A stretch of 64,000 bases of DNA from Ziziphus jujuba (lineage: Eukaryota > Streptophyta > Magnoliopsida > Rosales > Rhamnaceae): the NCBI RefSeq assembly GCF_031755915.1, contig NC_083387.1:1454501-1518500 (forward strand). The letters are read 5' to 3'. This document shows, in pieces, positions 46,871 through 59,852 of this stretch. The notes beneath the pieces are model-generated. The model saw only the letters and a list, made by a program, of their open reading frames with translations, had not been told where the DNA came from and did not search any database. Positions within the stretch are counted from its first letter, which is position 1; each line of letters starts with the position of its first letter. The position numbers were made by a program, and so were the translations under genes.

Positions 46871-48229
46871 CAAGTAGAAATGATAAAGATGAAAACTTTG
46901 CTCTTTTTACAGGACAGAATTTTCTCCTCCCACTATTTCTTACTCAAAATTTTGAAAATACTTTTTTTTTTTTATTAAATGTTAGATTCTAGCTATACAA
47001 TATTAAGTTGTTTAGCATATATCAAATGAACAATATAAATATATTCAGCTAATAAGAACAAAACAAACTTTTGACTTTAAAATATATATATATATATTTA
47101 CAGTAGAAACATATAATTAATTTATTCATATGTAATATAATTTATTAACATGTATTTTTTTAGATATTTGAAATATAAAAGAGATTAATATCCTTGAAGG
47201 TTCCAAAGGTAATCAAAACATAATCTTTTTTTTTTTGGGGGGGGGGTAAATTTCTATTTTAATAAATATTGTTAAGGTTTGAATATTTTGTTGATTAAGC
47301 ATTTTCTATCAACTATAATTATATTTAAAACATTTTGATATAATTTATACATAAATGCTACTCTACTTACATTAAATCTTTTGTTCTTGTTATAAGAAAA
47401 TATTTCACTTTTAATGTAAAAAAATACGTTTAATTTTAGTTAGTTAAACATGTTTATATTGTTCAGTTAATAATATATTGAATAACTTAATTTTTTTTAG
47501 CTGGAATTATGTGAACAATTTAATACCATTTAATCAAAATATAATGAATATTTAATAAAGAAGAATATTTCTGAATATTTATGTAAAAGATAGTGAGAAA
47601 AGAAAAACCAGCTGCGTAAAAAGACGAACCTAGTATATAGATTTGCTTCAACTTGCATAATTGGGGCCAACTGTGGGGTCAATCAGGCCCATTTTTAGTG
47701 ATATTCGATTGCATGGGCTTTTGTGCTCTGTTCCAGTTAAGCTCAAACATTTCAACAACTCCGGCCTAAATCAGTGCAGCCCGTATACAGTGTGGCTCAT
47801 TGCTCGCCAACTCGGTGAACGCACGTGAGAGAGGCTACAAGCTTTATTTATTTTATTTTTTAATTATTATTATTATGAAAAATACTGTACACTTTCGAAG
47901 TTTAAAAATTTAAATAAATCTCGTGCTTAGAGCATGCAAAGGACTCTTTAAATATGCCATCTTTTTTATTAAAGAGCTTAAAAAGAATTCAAAATTTTTG
48001 TGTCTTGATAAATTAGAAATTTAAAAAACATATCCTTGACATTTTAATATCATTAATCTACAGTTGCATGTCTAGTAGCTATATTATACATCCTCATGCA
48101 ATAATTTTAAGTTCAAATTTTCCACTTTTTAATATTAATGTCCAAAGGAAGAAGTTATTGGTCTATGAGTCTAGTTGTTATCTTTCTAAAATGTTTGTCC
48201 ATTGAACATTGTGTCTTTTAGTTAAACTT

Positions 48230-48755
48230 TTAAATGATACTTTGTATCTAAAACGCATTTTGTATTTATATGCATGCACTATGGTACTTCTTTCTTGTAC
48301 GTAAGTGTTTTCATGTGATTTGAGCATAACGATTTGAATTAATACAGAGCCCTTATTTCTTTTTCATAAAGTTATGATTTCAAGATTCTCATCCATAAAT
48401 ACTCTGATAAATTTCTTCAACAAGTTTGGCCTCATTTAAACATTTTGCGTGTGTGGTTGTATGGTTTCAAGAGCGTTGAATTTCGAACAACCAAAGATTG
48501 CAAATTCACAAGCTACCAGAGAAAATCATTCAAAATATAAGAAAAGTAGGCCAACAACCAAAGACTGTAAATTCACAAGCTACCAGTGAAAATCATCTAA
48601 ATTATAAGCAAGGCAGGCCAAAATCACAAGCTACCAGTGAATATCATCTAAATTATAAGCAAAGCAGGCCAAAATCATAGGCTAAAGATGTTTTTATCCT
48701 ATTTATTTTTGGATTATAATTGAGAGTAAAGAGTGCAAGAATGAATCATTTTTTT
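48230..48755 (+). repeat. Copy 2 of the direct duplication, expanded by a tandem repeat
   Basis: Parallel to 46430-46870, about 1.8 kb apart. Copy 2 is longer because a segment at 48490-48675 has been tandemly repeated. Confidence 0.6.
48490..48675 (+). repeat. Three-unit tandem repeat (about 67, 67 and 51 bp)
   Basis: Units start near 48490, 48557 and 48624 and share TCACAAGCTACCAG(A/T)GAA and AATATAAG/AATTATAAGCAA...GGCC. The open frame over them (QATSENHLNYKQGRPKS repeats) is a by-product of the repetition, not evidence of a protein. Confidence 0.85.
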
Positions 48756-49699
48756 ATTATTATTTACAGCAATTTTTTCCACTTTAATATATTGAATCCA
48801 CCGATCAAATGTAGGTACGAATGATTTAATGAGCCAGAAAGTGCAAGAATTTTCTATTGCATTTTTTGGTAAATAAATATTCATCGCCGTTTAACAAATT
48901 TTCTCGTCCGTACAATTGTGGGCTAAGTGTACTTTATATCATAGCCCATTTATTGTAATGGGCTTTGTCTTCACGAATCAAGTGCAAAAGTTTAACATTC
49001 AGATTTAAGTCCATGTACGATTAAATGAGTATTCTGATCTGTGTTTAAGAAAGTATGGTTTGAGTACATAGTTTAAAGGATTGTAAATAGTTTATAAATT
49101 AGATAATTTGTTAAAAAAAGAAAAAAAGAGATGTAAGCCCATGTATTATCTTAAAGTCACCTGCTGAGGGTCCTAGGGTAGAAGATGCTGGATGCTGCAT
49201 TGGTACTAACTTTTCATTTGAACCGACAAATTACATGCACATTTCATAAACGAAGAAAACAGAAAATCACATGTGATACCCGTCATGATTTTTTTTTTTT
49301 ATAATAAAATCTATGATTTTATGGACACAGATAAAAATATTTAATTATCAAAGCGAATTTATAAACACAGATAAAAATACTCTTAACTATAAAAATACTC
49401 ACATAAGCTAACCCGCTTGTCCATGCCCATAATGATTTATCATACAGCGGCAAAAACAATACCACTTTAGGATTCTGATCGGACGGCAAAGAAATACGCA
49501 AAGAAAAAGCTCATGCTCATTATAATTGGACCGCCAAAGCAAGTCTCGCCTTAGGATTTTGATCCAACGGCGAAAGAAAATCCACCATATGCGCTCGACA
49601 GTCCCGTATACTCTGCCGGCGCACGATAGCTCCTCCTCCTCCCATATAATTGATCGTCGTCCATGCGCGCGCGTGACACGCGTGACTCATGACCCCCGG

Positions 49700-51144
49700 G
49701 CCTTCTTCTGTTCAATTCACCGTACTTCCACCGAAATTTCAAAATCTTTTTTTTTTTTTTTTCAATTTGTTTTTCACAATTTATCTGCTATTTTCTCATT
49801 TTCTTTTTCAATTCAGAATCTCGGAAATCTGATAATCGGTGATTGTATTATTTTTGCTCTCATTTTCTAGGGCTACGAATTGACATTTCAATAGCATTTC
49901 GATCCAATCAGATGAATATGAGCTTGGCTGGATCACTTTGGGATCGATTCCAGATGATCATATTGTTATACAGAATATTTCCTCGGATTCTTTTTCTGGA
50001 AAGGAGCTTTCCAGGTTCCAAACGATCCGGAATTTAGAGCTATTTACGAGGAGTTTTATCAGAAAGTAAGCTCCTCAATCGCAGTTTGTTAGTAATTTAC
50101 ATATTAAACCGAAATTCTTATGCTATTGTTTTTACAGCTAAATCATTGTTGTAGAGATGAATTTTTAAAATAAATAATAATAATAATAATAATAATAACA
50201 ACAACAACAACAATAATAATTGAAGCGCCTAATTTTGGTTTTATGCGTTGTAAATTAATGAAATACAAATACACGTATGGTGGGTTTGAATTTATTTTAT
50301 AGTTTTATGAGCTAATCATACGCATTAAGAACATTGATTGTCATAACTAGTCTTAGTAATTTGTTGGAATTCATATTTGGCATCTTCAAAATGTCCGCGA
50401 AAGATAGTTGTGGGTGGACCTGCATTGATGCTTTAGTTTTAATGGAAGATTGGCAATCCATCAGATATTACATATTTTAACCTAACATTTGGTAACCTGA
50501 ATGTCAGTGGTAAAACATTTGCCTAACCTAAAGCATTATCTTTCCTGAACTAGTTCTTGAAAAGATTAATTGTCGGTTTAGAAATTATATAGCAAGTGTT
50601 TTAAGTTTTTAGGTTCAGAGATGCCGTTAGTTCCTATATTTGGTTAGTCTATTATCCAGGTGTATGAAAGACTTTCCTGATTTGGAATATTCTCTTGCTA
50701 TTTTTAGATCTTATGATGCTGTAGAATAGTGGGTCTTACAAACTTATATTGTAGCGTAGTGAAATATCCTATTGGATACTCCTTTTAACTTATACTACTG
50801 ATAGCCATACGCAAGTTATATTGAGATTTTAATCTCATTTTCAAAGTAGGATAATTATTATGTGAAGAAAGCAAATTCTAGGTGAGGAAATGAAAACAAC
50901 ATCAAAAGAGAAGTGCGTTGCTGTATAATTTAAAGGTGTCAATCGAAAAAATTAAAATAAAGACTTATCTGTGGTAGAAATACAGATGTGCTAATATATT
51001 ATGGAATTTTGTTTGGTATTAAACTAGCACTGAATTATGTGCAGGTCTGATAATTTGCCAGTGTGAATTCTGATTTGTATTGAGTTAGCTATTGAATTAT
51101 GTGCAGGTCATACAATCGGAGCCTTTTTCAACTACTGGGGAACA
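49700..51144 (+). other. Probable 5' leader of the FRS-like gene with an intron
   Basis: The GC-richer stretch 49600-49700 (with CGCGCGCGTGACACGCGTGA) looks like a core promoter. A likely leader exon ends at 50065 before GTAAGC, and an acceptor at 51105-51106 (GTGCAG) starts the exon that holds the ATG at 51145. The intron would be about 1.04 kb and contains an (AAT)n(AAC)n tract at about 50170-50218. A stop-bounded frame across the splice, FQVPNDPEFRAIYEEFYQ then VIQSEPFSTTGEQCLN, has no ATG and overlaps the main start. Confidence 0.45.
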
Positions 51145-53840
51145 ATGTCTGAATTGAGGAGTTTAGTGAAAGAAACTTCTGAAAATGGAATGGGTTCATC
51201 TCCAGATGATATTGGTACGGTTGAGGAGGTGCTAGAGGAAACAATATTGTGCCGACAAACTTCTGTTAACCTTGTCCCATTTGTTGGCCAAAGATTTGTT
51301 TCTCAAGATGCTGCATATGAATTTTATTGCAGCTTTGCAAAACAGTGTGGCTTTTCAATTAGACGTCATCGTACTCGAGGGAAAGATGGTGTAGGTAGAG
51401 GAATTACAAGGAGGGATTTTACCTGCCACCGCGGTGGATATCCGCAACTTAAGCCAACTGACGATGGGAAGCTACAAAGAAATCGAAAATCATCTCGTTG
51501 TGGATGTCAAGCATATATGCGGATTGTCAAAAGGGCAGATTTTGATGTTCCCGAATGGCGTATCACAGGCTTTAGCAACATCCACAACCATGAGCTTTTA
51601 AAATCAAATGAGGTGCAACTGCTTCCTGCATTTTGTACCATGACTGCAGATGACAAGAGTCGGATTTGCATGTATGCAAAAGCAGGGATGTCAGTACGGC
51701 AAATGTTAAGATTAATGGAGCTAGAGAAGGGTGTGAAACTAGGCTGTTTGCCTTTCACAGAGATAGATGTCAGAAACCTGTTACAGTCATTTAGGAATGT
51801 GGATCGAGATAATGATGCTATTGACCTTCTTAAAATGTGCAAGGACAAGAAGGATAAAGATCCAAACTTTAAATACAACTTTCAGATAGATACAAATAAC
51901 AGATTGGAGAGTATTGCTTGGTCCTATTCTTCGTCTATTCGATCATATGAGGCATTTGGGGATGCTATAATATTTGATACAACACACCGATTGGAAGGCT
52001 ATGATATGGTAATGGGAATTTGGCTTGGAGTGGACAATCATGGAATGAATTGCTTCTTTGGTTGTGTACTTTTAAGGGATGAAAATATGCAATCTTTCTC
52101 TTGGGCATTGAAGGTAATATAGCAATATTTAAAGGCATGAGAATTTTTGGCATTAATATACTTTTTAATGTTTTCAAATGCCAGTTTTATGATTAAAGAT
52201 TTTATCCTTTTAAGATTTTTGAGTGGTAGATAGTTAAATGACTTCTAATTACACTGTTTTTCTACCTTATGCTTTGCCTTTATGTCGATAAGTTCTTTTA
52301 AATTTATGCAGTTGAGGTTCCTGGATGACAGCCACATTTTCAAATACCCAAAAATGTATTTAATTTTATTTTTAAAGATGGAATTATAGTAAATTTTTTT
52401 CCTTATTCTTATAACTATTTCCTTTTGTTTTACTCCTTCATTGATTAGTTTACCCATCGTTTATTATGTATGACAGACATTCTTGGAATTCGTGAATGGA
52501 AAGGCTCCGGAAACGATATTAACTGACCAGAACATGTGGCTTAAAGAAGCAATTGCTATTGAAATGCCAAGGACCAAACATGCTTTTTGCATTTGGCATA
52601 TAATTGCAAGGTTCTCCGATTGGTTTTCTGTTGTGCTTGGGTCACAATATGATACATGGAAGGCTGAGTTCCATCGGCTTTATAATTTAGACTCAGTTGA
52701 GGATTTTGAAGTAGGCTGGAAGGAGATGGTTGATGCTTACAGGCTACAAGGAAACAAGCACATTGTCAGCTTGTATGCATTGCGTATGTATTGGGCTCTA
52801 CCATACTTGAGATGCTACTTTTTTGCTGGAATGACCTGTACATTTCAATCAGACTCCATAAATGCGTATATCCAACGAGTTTTGGGTGCTCAATCTCTTC
52901 TTCATAACTTTGTAGAGCAGGTTCATTCTGTTACCTATTTCAATTATACTCTTGATTATATTATAAGCTTATATTGTTTTGACCTCCTATGCAGGTGGCT
53001 GCTATTGTTGATATTAAAGATGAAGGGGGAGCACAGCAAAAAATGCAAAGAAAGGTCCAAAAAGTCTCCCTCAAGACAGGATCTCCAATTGAATCGCATG
53101 CTGTGGCTGTTCTTACACCATATGCCTTCTGCAAACTGCAAGAAGAGCTGGTGTTGGCGCCACAGTATGCATCGCTTATGGTTGATGATACTTACTTTAT
53201 TGTGAGACACCATACGGAGATGGATGGAGGGTGCAAAGTATTATGGAGCCCGCATGATGAGTTTATTAGTTGTAGCTGCCATCAGTTTGAGTTTTCAGGC
53301 ATAATTTGTCGCCATGTCCTTCGTGTACTATCGACTAACAACTGTTTTCACATTCCAGACCGATATCTGCCCATCCGTTGGCGCAATGTGCCATTCACAA
53401 AACCCTTCCAGGGGGAACAGTCTGGAAAAGTTCAGTTATTGCAATCCATGGTTTCAACTATTATTACGGAATCAGTTGAAACAGAAGAGCGTCTTGATGT
53501 TGCTTGTGATCAAATTGCCGTGATTTTATCTCGTATTAAGGAGTTTCCTGGGCCTGAGGACTGTGCTAATCATATAGGTTATAATAGGCAATCTGACTCA
53601 TTGATTCTTCCAGAAGTAGAAGATTCTGATGACATTGTACAGGGCTATGCTACTGGGAACTCCCACGAGTCTATAACCTTGGGAAAGCTGAAAGAGAGAA
53701 GATATAGAGATGGGATAGACATCTTCAGAAAGCGACGGCGCTGCTCTGTGCCTTGCTGTGGTCAGTTTGGACATGATGCAACTGATTGTCCAATGATCGA
53801 AGATGGTGGTTTAAATGGAGATGGGCTAGGATTCTTATAA
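51145..53840 (+). CDS. FRS11: FAR1-related sequence protein (FRS11-like), domesticated MULE transposase
   Basis: FHY3/FAR1-family proteins are nuclear transcription regulators derived from Mutator-like transposases. Three exons (51145-52113, 52477-52920, 52995-53840) encode 752 residues. Domains in order: FAR1 zinc-binding DNA-binding region (VGQRFVSQDAAYEFYCSFAK, then SSRCGCQAYMRI and the NIHNHEL His pair, about 50-155); MULE transposase core (AIIFDTTHRLEGYDMVMGIW, then ILTDQNMWLKEAI and HAFCIWHI); SWIM zinc finger (CSCHQFEFSGIICRHVLRVL); and a C-terminal zinc-knuckle-like CSVPCCGQFGHDATDCPMI. Both core Asp residues are visible. Sequence order and length fit FRS11 best; FRS10 or another clade member is possible. 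Confidence 0.93.
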
Positions 53841-55039
53841 ATACTAAATTGCACTAGAGTTGGGGATAGATAGGTATATTAACGTTGGTAATATGAATGC
53901 TTTCATTCATTTATAAATATTAGAAAATTTAATTCCAGTTTCCCTTCCTGCCCTAAGGAATCCTGTAGTAGTCCTTCCATTTTTTGTCCTCATTTCTGTT
54001 TTCGGTCTAGTTCTTGTACGTATAACTTAGAATATTGCTAGGAATACACTGTAAGATTTGGAAACTATTGAGCGACCTTTAGCTTCTTTTTGTTTAACAT
54101 AATTCCACGAACCAGAAAGAAACCACACAAAAGGAGTAGCCAAAATACCAAATGAAAGTAGATTGATTTTTATTTTATTATTATTTTTTTTTTCACTCCT
54201 GAGGAAGGCATATTTTACCCGAATCTTCTTCCATAATGGTACAGAACAATAGTATTATTGGAGTAGATAGACGAATCACTTTAAATATAAGAAGTCAAGC
54301 AGGCAGATTGGTATGAGTGGAGAGAGAAAAAAAAAAAAAAAGAAGAAGAAGAAAAAGATTGAACTTAAAATCTTTTCTAGAGATATCCATGTTGCTGTAG
54401 AGATTAATAAGATATTTAGACACAGAGGCATTTTTTTTTTCATTTACTTGATAAGGATGTTGATGGTGCCCATTGTTACTCAATCGAATAAAAGTCATTC
54501 TCAGATTATTTCCTTGATTAAGAACTAAGCTGCGGGACGAATTTGAATATCATTAGAAGTTAGTAATGGTCAGGAAACGACTTAATACATATAATACGTG
54601 AACCTCAGCCTTGTGTGTGTATATATTATGTATATATAACATCTTCTAAAATGGACCTAGTTTTTTCATGTACATAATTTAATTTAGACAATAAAATTCT
54701 GTTGCATTTTTTCAAGCAAGCCAACGGCAGAGTGCTGCTTTACTTGTTCCACGCCACACAATTCTATTTCGTTTCCGTCGAGTTTGCTTACGGCAAGAAA
54801 CTATTTTGGCTAATTGACTGTGTTTCTCACTCACTTGTGCATATATGACGCTGTTAGATAGTCTTCCAAGCAAAGCCAAAACATATTTATGATCATGGAT
54901 CTCATTTGAGAATAATTCAAAACAATATACTAATACATGGTGATAGAGATGCACAGATAAATGGATACATATGTATATAAAGGAGCCAGAATAGATGAAA
55001 TGAATCTGAGACAGAGAAGCTGCGGACGGAACTTCTTTC
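53841..55039. other. Intergenic, no supported gene
   Basis: 3' flank of the FRS-like gene, a T-rich stretch at 54168-54194 and an A-rich stretch near 54328-54357. A minus-strand frame at 54712-54954 contains a basic run (CRKQTRRKRNRIVWRG) but has no similarity I can name and is not called. Confidence 0.45.
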
Positions 55040-55282
55040 CTAGTTTTCTTCTTCTCCAGCCAATGACACCTTACTTAACCTACTCGGAAGTGTTTTCACA
55101 TCACCGGTTCTGCTTCTGCTTCCGCTGCTGCTGCCCCGGCGGCTGCTGACACTGGAGCTGAACACTGCTCTATGTGCAAGCGCTTTTCCGAAGTCAGGTT
55201 TTGCTAATTCTTCTTTAGAAGTGTTTTGCGTGCTGCCACTTTGTGTATCCGAAACCTCAGCATTTCCCTTCTCAGTAGACAT
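55040..55282 (-). CDS. Possible small Ser/Arg-rich protein
   Basis: A frame of 80 residues from ATG 55282: MSTEKGNAEVSDTQSGSTQN, later KPDFGKALAHRAVFSSSVSS and RRGSSSGSRSRTG, ending SLAGEEEN. It extends upstream to another ATG at 55339. GC content is higher than in the surroundings and the composition looks coding, but I recognise no family. It could be the last exon of a gene whose upstream exon is the Cys-containing frame at 56119-56325 (CKASPWIATRSKDSCLKGAC), though I could not find a convincing splice pair. Confidence 0.35.
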   Translation of the reverse strand: MSTEKGNAEVSDTQSGSTQNTSKEELAKPDFGKALAHRAVFSSSVSSRRGSSSGSRSRTGDVKTLPSRLSKVSLAGEEEN

Positions 55283-55339
55283 TATTTCTAGTGTTAAACC
55301 CCCCTCTGTGACTGTGATGGTCACTGTGACAATATGCAT

Positions 55340-56693
55340 GCAGACAAGGGTAGAGAATGGCTAGCAGCAAGCTTTATAATTAGGTATTAATCTTTGCCTT
55401 GTTCACTTCCAGAAATGGAATCTAGATTTGGGTTAAGAAGAGATAAATAAAGTTTGTCTACAGCCGAAAGACTACCAGGTTTTACTCTTTTACCAGGAAA
55501 GATGTAATATACATGTCTTTAACAAGAAGAAACTAATTATACCAAAGCAAGCGAGTCCTTTTGTCGGAATAACTTTCGTACTTTAATGGTATTTTTCTTC
55601 ATTATTCGATCCCGTTTCCAACGATGGGAACGTAGTACTCTTTATTGCCCATTTATTTCCCTATCCAATTATAGGCAATTAATAAACTCAGTGGCTGTCA
55701 TAAAGTTTATTGATGACGAGGTATATATATGATAAAGCTCACCATCCCATCACCCCGCTTCTTTTTCTGCATCAGAATGTCTACTGCTTTAATTTTGCTA
55801 TGGAACAAAGACTGAAGAATTTCCTAGTAAATGAATTCTGTAGCAATGAAAAAAGAATTTTAATTCCAAATTCACAGCGAAAACAAAAGATAAACTTCCA
55901 TTTTCATTTGAGTAATAGCAAGATATAAGGATTACCGTGGCATATATATATATATATATATATAAAGGTAATGCTGTTAATGTAGAGAGTATCTTATATG
56001 GGCGAGGAATGAGGATGCCCCAGGAATTGTCTTTAGCTTTTGGATTAATAATATTACTTGTCCATGGCTGCTAAAAGCTAGAAGCTACCATTAAGAGATC
56101 TCATTGTTTTTGGTGAAATTAAGAGAAAGGGAATGACGCAGAGTTTAATATGTCATCTGTCTTCATCACAAACACTTTTTGCCCATAAAGTTTAGCGTCT
56201 GAGCTGAATGGCTTAACATATAAACAATCCTTTCTCTCAGGTCTTCTATCACATGCACCTTTCAGACACGAGTCCTTTGACCGAGTCGCAATCCATGGAC
56301 TCGCTTTACAATTTCGTAGTACCACAAAAATAATCCCATGTCATGCCTCTCTTGGATCCAATAAGTGCTTTGAAGCCGAAAAGCGTTTTATTTTATTTAC
56401 TTTGCTTATCCAGAGCACTGTATTAGCAGACTATTGAATAATGATACAATTTTGTTTAGAAAATGAAGAAGGCAAGGACAAGTACAGGAAATTACTTCTG
56501 TATACCAATAGAAAATTTTCAAAACGACAAAAAGCATAAAATACAAAGTTCTAATCAAGCAAAGCTGATCTGCACGTTAGACTGTCTTGAAGAGATATTT
56601 TTTACTGTTACATATAGGACAGTGCTTGAAGAAATAAAAAGCTGATCTGCACGTTAGACTGCCATTCACAGGGGGTATACATGTAAATATGTT
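55340..56693. other. Intergenic with (TA)n tract and a short direct repeat
   Basis: (TA)n at 55942-55964. A 24-bp direct repeat AAAGCTGATCTGCACGTTAG(ACTG) occurs at 56561-56584 and 56638-56661. The minus-strand frame 56119-56325 may be an orphan exon (see 55040-55282). Otherwise nothing is supported. Confidence 0.45.
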
Positions 56694-59600
56694 TTACAAT
56701 TTCATATATATGCCTTTCGTGTGAAGGAACCCAGCAAAAAGTCCCCAAAATAAAATCTCAAGCGTAACAAACGCTAGAGTTCCCCACTTCCTGGAGTGAA
56801 GCATGGTCTGCAATAAAGTCTGCGTGCCATCCACCTGCAAGCCATAGATGTTAGTCAATCAAGGTATCATTTATCTCAGCACTCCAAGAATCTGTTATCG
56901 AATCATTAACAAAGTTCTTAATGCAAAATTAATATCTCAGTTAATCTTGTCAATTTCCACCACAGGACATAAACAAAAATGTTTCAATGATACAACTTAA
57001 ATGTGTATGCAAACTTTCAGCCTGTAATTAGATGAATTTTGTGTTAGGAAAGAGAAATTACCAAGTTGTTTTCAGGAGATTCCCAATAAAAACCTTGCAG
57101 AGCTGCTGGGAATAGGTCACAGGCAGCCAAAGCATATACAATAAGAGCATTCATCCCCATCCATTGAAGCAACATCATGGGCTTTCTAAAATGTTTGACA
57201 TCAACCTGTATCGTCCCAGAATACATAAGGTAATGTATAACATACATACCTAAAGAATATCAGAAGGTTAAGTGTTAATGAAAGGGTAGAAAATTTGATT
57301 GCCCTAGCCTAGTATTTTGGTCTACTCTCCTTGCTTTTCAATCTAGCATAGAAGGATTCACTTACTATGTAAAAGATAGTGGTTAAACACAAGCCTGATG
57401 CTCCACTTGTGATGCATGTATAGCTCAAAGTGTACAGTGGCTTAGATAAAGGAATACCTGTCATATGTCACCGTTGACAGCGCAAAAGCTAAATAAAAAA
57501 TTTTCAAGACACAAAGAGGAGGGAGGGGGGGAAAAAACAAAGAAATATATTATTTTATGTTTTAGAGAACAACCTAGGATCTCCAAAATATATCCTACTG
57601 TTAGAAGAGAGATTGAAAATATGGACCACAAAAGTAGCCTCTCCATTTGGCCCTACAACATATATGGTTCAAGCATGAAACAATCCATCAAATTTCTGTT
57701 ACACAGACAAAACCGTGAACTAGCATGTATTCTTATAAAATCAACATACTTCAGTGCTTTAAAATGCAAATATGTTGTAATGCAATTAGAGCGTCATACC
57801 TTACAATGCACAAGTATGTGCCCGTAATGCAATCCCAGGAAACATGTAATGGCAGCCATCAATGAACTGAAAACTTTTCAACAATGTAAATGAAACAGAA
57901 TATCTAAATAGATAAAACCAAATTTTATGCACACTAGTTTTTTATCTTAATAGACTACACTTGGGAATTTCTCTCTATTATGCATTTATGCAAATAATTG
58001 GTAAAAGAAATATATAAAAAGGAAAAGGAAAGACTGCATTAATCAACCTCAAGATTCCCTCAGGGTCGAATGGGGCAAGACACCACACAGGCGAGTTTGT
58101 TGGCAGGGGTCCATAGTCAGGAGAATTAACACTGCATTCCTAACAATATGAGGAGAGTTAGAATCCTTTCACAATAAATAAGAAAATACTCTAAAAGGGG
58201 ATTCAAGTCCTGATATATCAAAGGAAGCACTTCTGAGAGTAGTCCATAGTAAGTAACCTTGGTTCTTCTGTAGACAGGACGCTGATAAAGATGATGTTCT
58301 CCAAGAATAGTTCGATCAAGTAAGCCAACAGCATTGCAAGGAGGTTGAAGACTTCCCCTCACTTCACAATGAACCTGGTAACCAACATAGTGATTAGTGC
58401 TTTAAATAAGTTCCACGTGACAAAAAAAAAGGAGCACATATCAGACGCATATCCAAGACATATGACTTGACTCACAGTTTGAGTATAAGAAGGATAAGCG
58501 GACATATTTGCACTTGAAGCAGCCAATCTCCAATTTGGAACATAAAGACCATATGACAGGAGCATGTAAATTGAGCAAAGGACGATAGCAAACAACCTAC
58601 ATGACATGGCAGAAAAGAGTACCTTAAATATATTAGAAGCAGAAAGAAAGAAACATGTATATGTACATGGAGGGTGATCCACAGCATGTAATCACATATA
58701 TCCAACACACTACAAGGTATCGATCCCCATGCTGCAGCAGTTATGGTGTGTTTCACATGCACAATGTTGCAACAAACCACTTGATATGCATGTATTACTT
58801 GATATACAATTAAAATAAAAAATAAAAAAAATAAAAAAGTTTCTAGATTCCATGTCTTATACATTAAAAAAAAAAAAAAAAAAAAATGGTTTCTTAGATA
58901 CCATGTCTTATTTTCAAAATAAAGGCATCATCAATTTTAAATACAACTAACCACTGTATGTAGTATTTCCTCGCAAAAGCCCTTGGTGAGTCCACTACGT
59001 TTTTACTAACCAACCAGATCTCCGAGACTGAAGCCAAGAGATATCCAATTGATATCCTCTGTAAATTACAGTTGCAAATATTCAAACTGCATAGCAGACT
59101 ACAATATTTTAAACTTATCTACATCCATTATAACTAAAGAAACATATTAGAACAATAACAACAAGAAGCATGCATCAATCTGAGCACAGAAAATCTGGCA
59201 AGTTAAAAGCAACATCACGGAGTCATTTCAGCAATCAGGGATCAAGAAATAACGATCACTGGATTAGAACCATAACAAAAAAGGACACCACATTGACAAT
59301 AGAAAAAATATTGGGAAAAAAATTGATAAATTTCTAATCCTTAATCGATGAAAAAAACCTAATAAAGTTAAAAAAATAAAAATTAAACTGGAACCTAATA
59401 AAGTAAAAAAAAAAAAAAAATTAAACTGGAACTTCATAAAAGCTACCTGTAAGACACCTAGCCAGCGAATCCTGTGCACGTCAACTCCATATGTCAAATT
59501 GTGCCGCCCATGGAAATACCCACCTGAGCATACATCCCAGAAATAAAATAAAAACACAATCTTACACAGATCCATTGCAAATAAGTCAAGCTACCAACTG

Positions 59601-59810
59601 ATAAAATGTCTTACCATGAAAACCCAGACAACGTTACGTGCATTCTGAGAAAAAAGCAACATACCTTGAAGTAACAAACCGAAAAGAAACAGCTTCATTG
59701 ATCTCAGCATAACCTTTTTCATAGCACTTGCTTTGCTTGAAATTTTCTGGCATTTTAACCCAAAGGAAACGACTAGAGTGGTTAATTAGGACTGTTCCTC
59801 CATTTCAAAT

Positions 59811-59852
<42 letters not shown>

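Larger units (their letters stand above)
42317..49500. other. Long intergenic region without a supported gene
   Basis: Apart from the zinc finger promoter on the left and the FRS-like promoter on the right, this 7 kb contains AT-rich DNA with simple repeats: T tract at about 42367-42386, (TTTA)n near 43074-43097, (GA)n at about 45874-45892, (TA)n near 44298-44313 and 47084-47097. It also contains a diverged direct duplication (46430-46870 and 48230-48755). Short frames such as 43012-43215 and 43645-43875 lack recognisable similarity. Non-coding RNAs cannot be excluded by eye. Confidence 0.5.

Noticed and set aside
48498..48680. Repetitive ORF with QATSE-HLNYKQ-RPKS units
   Set aside because: Explained by an AT-rich 67-bp tandem repeat; no promoter or conserved protein pattern.
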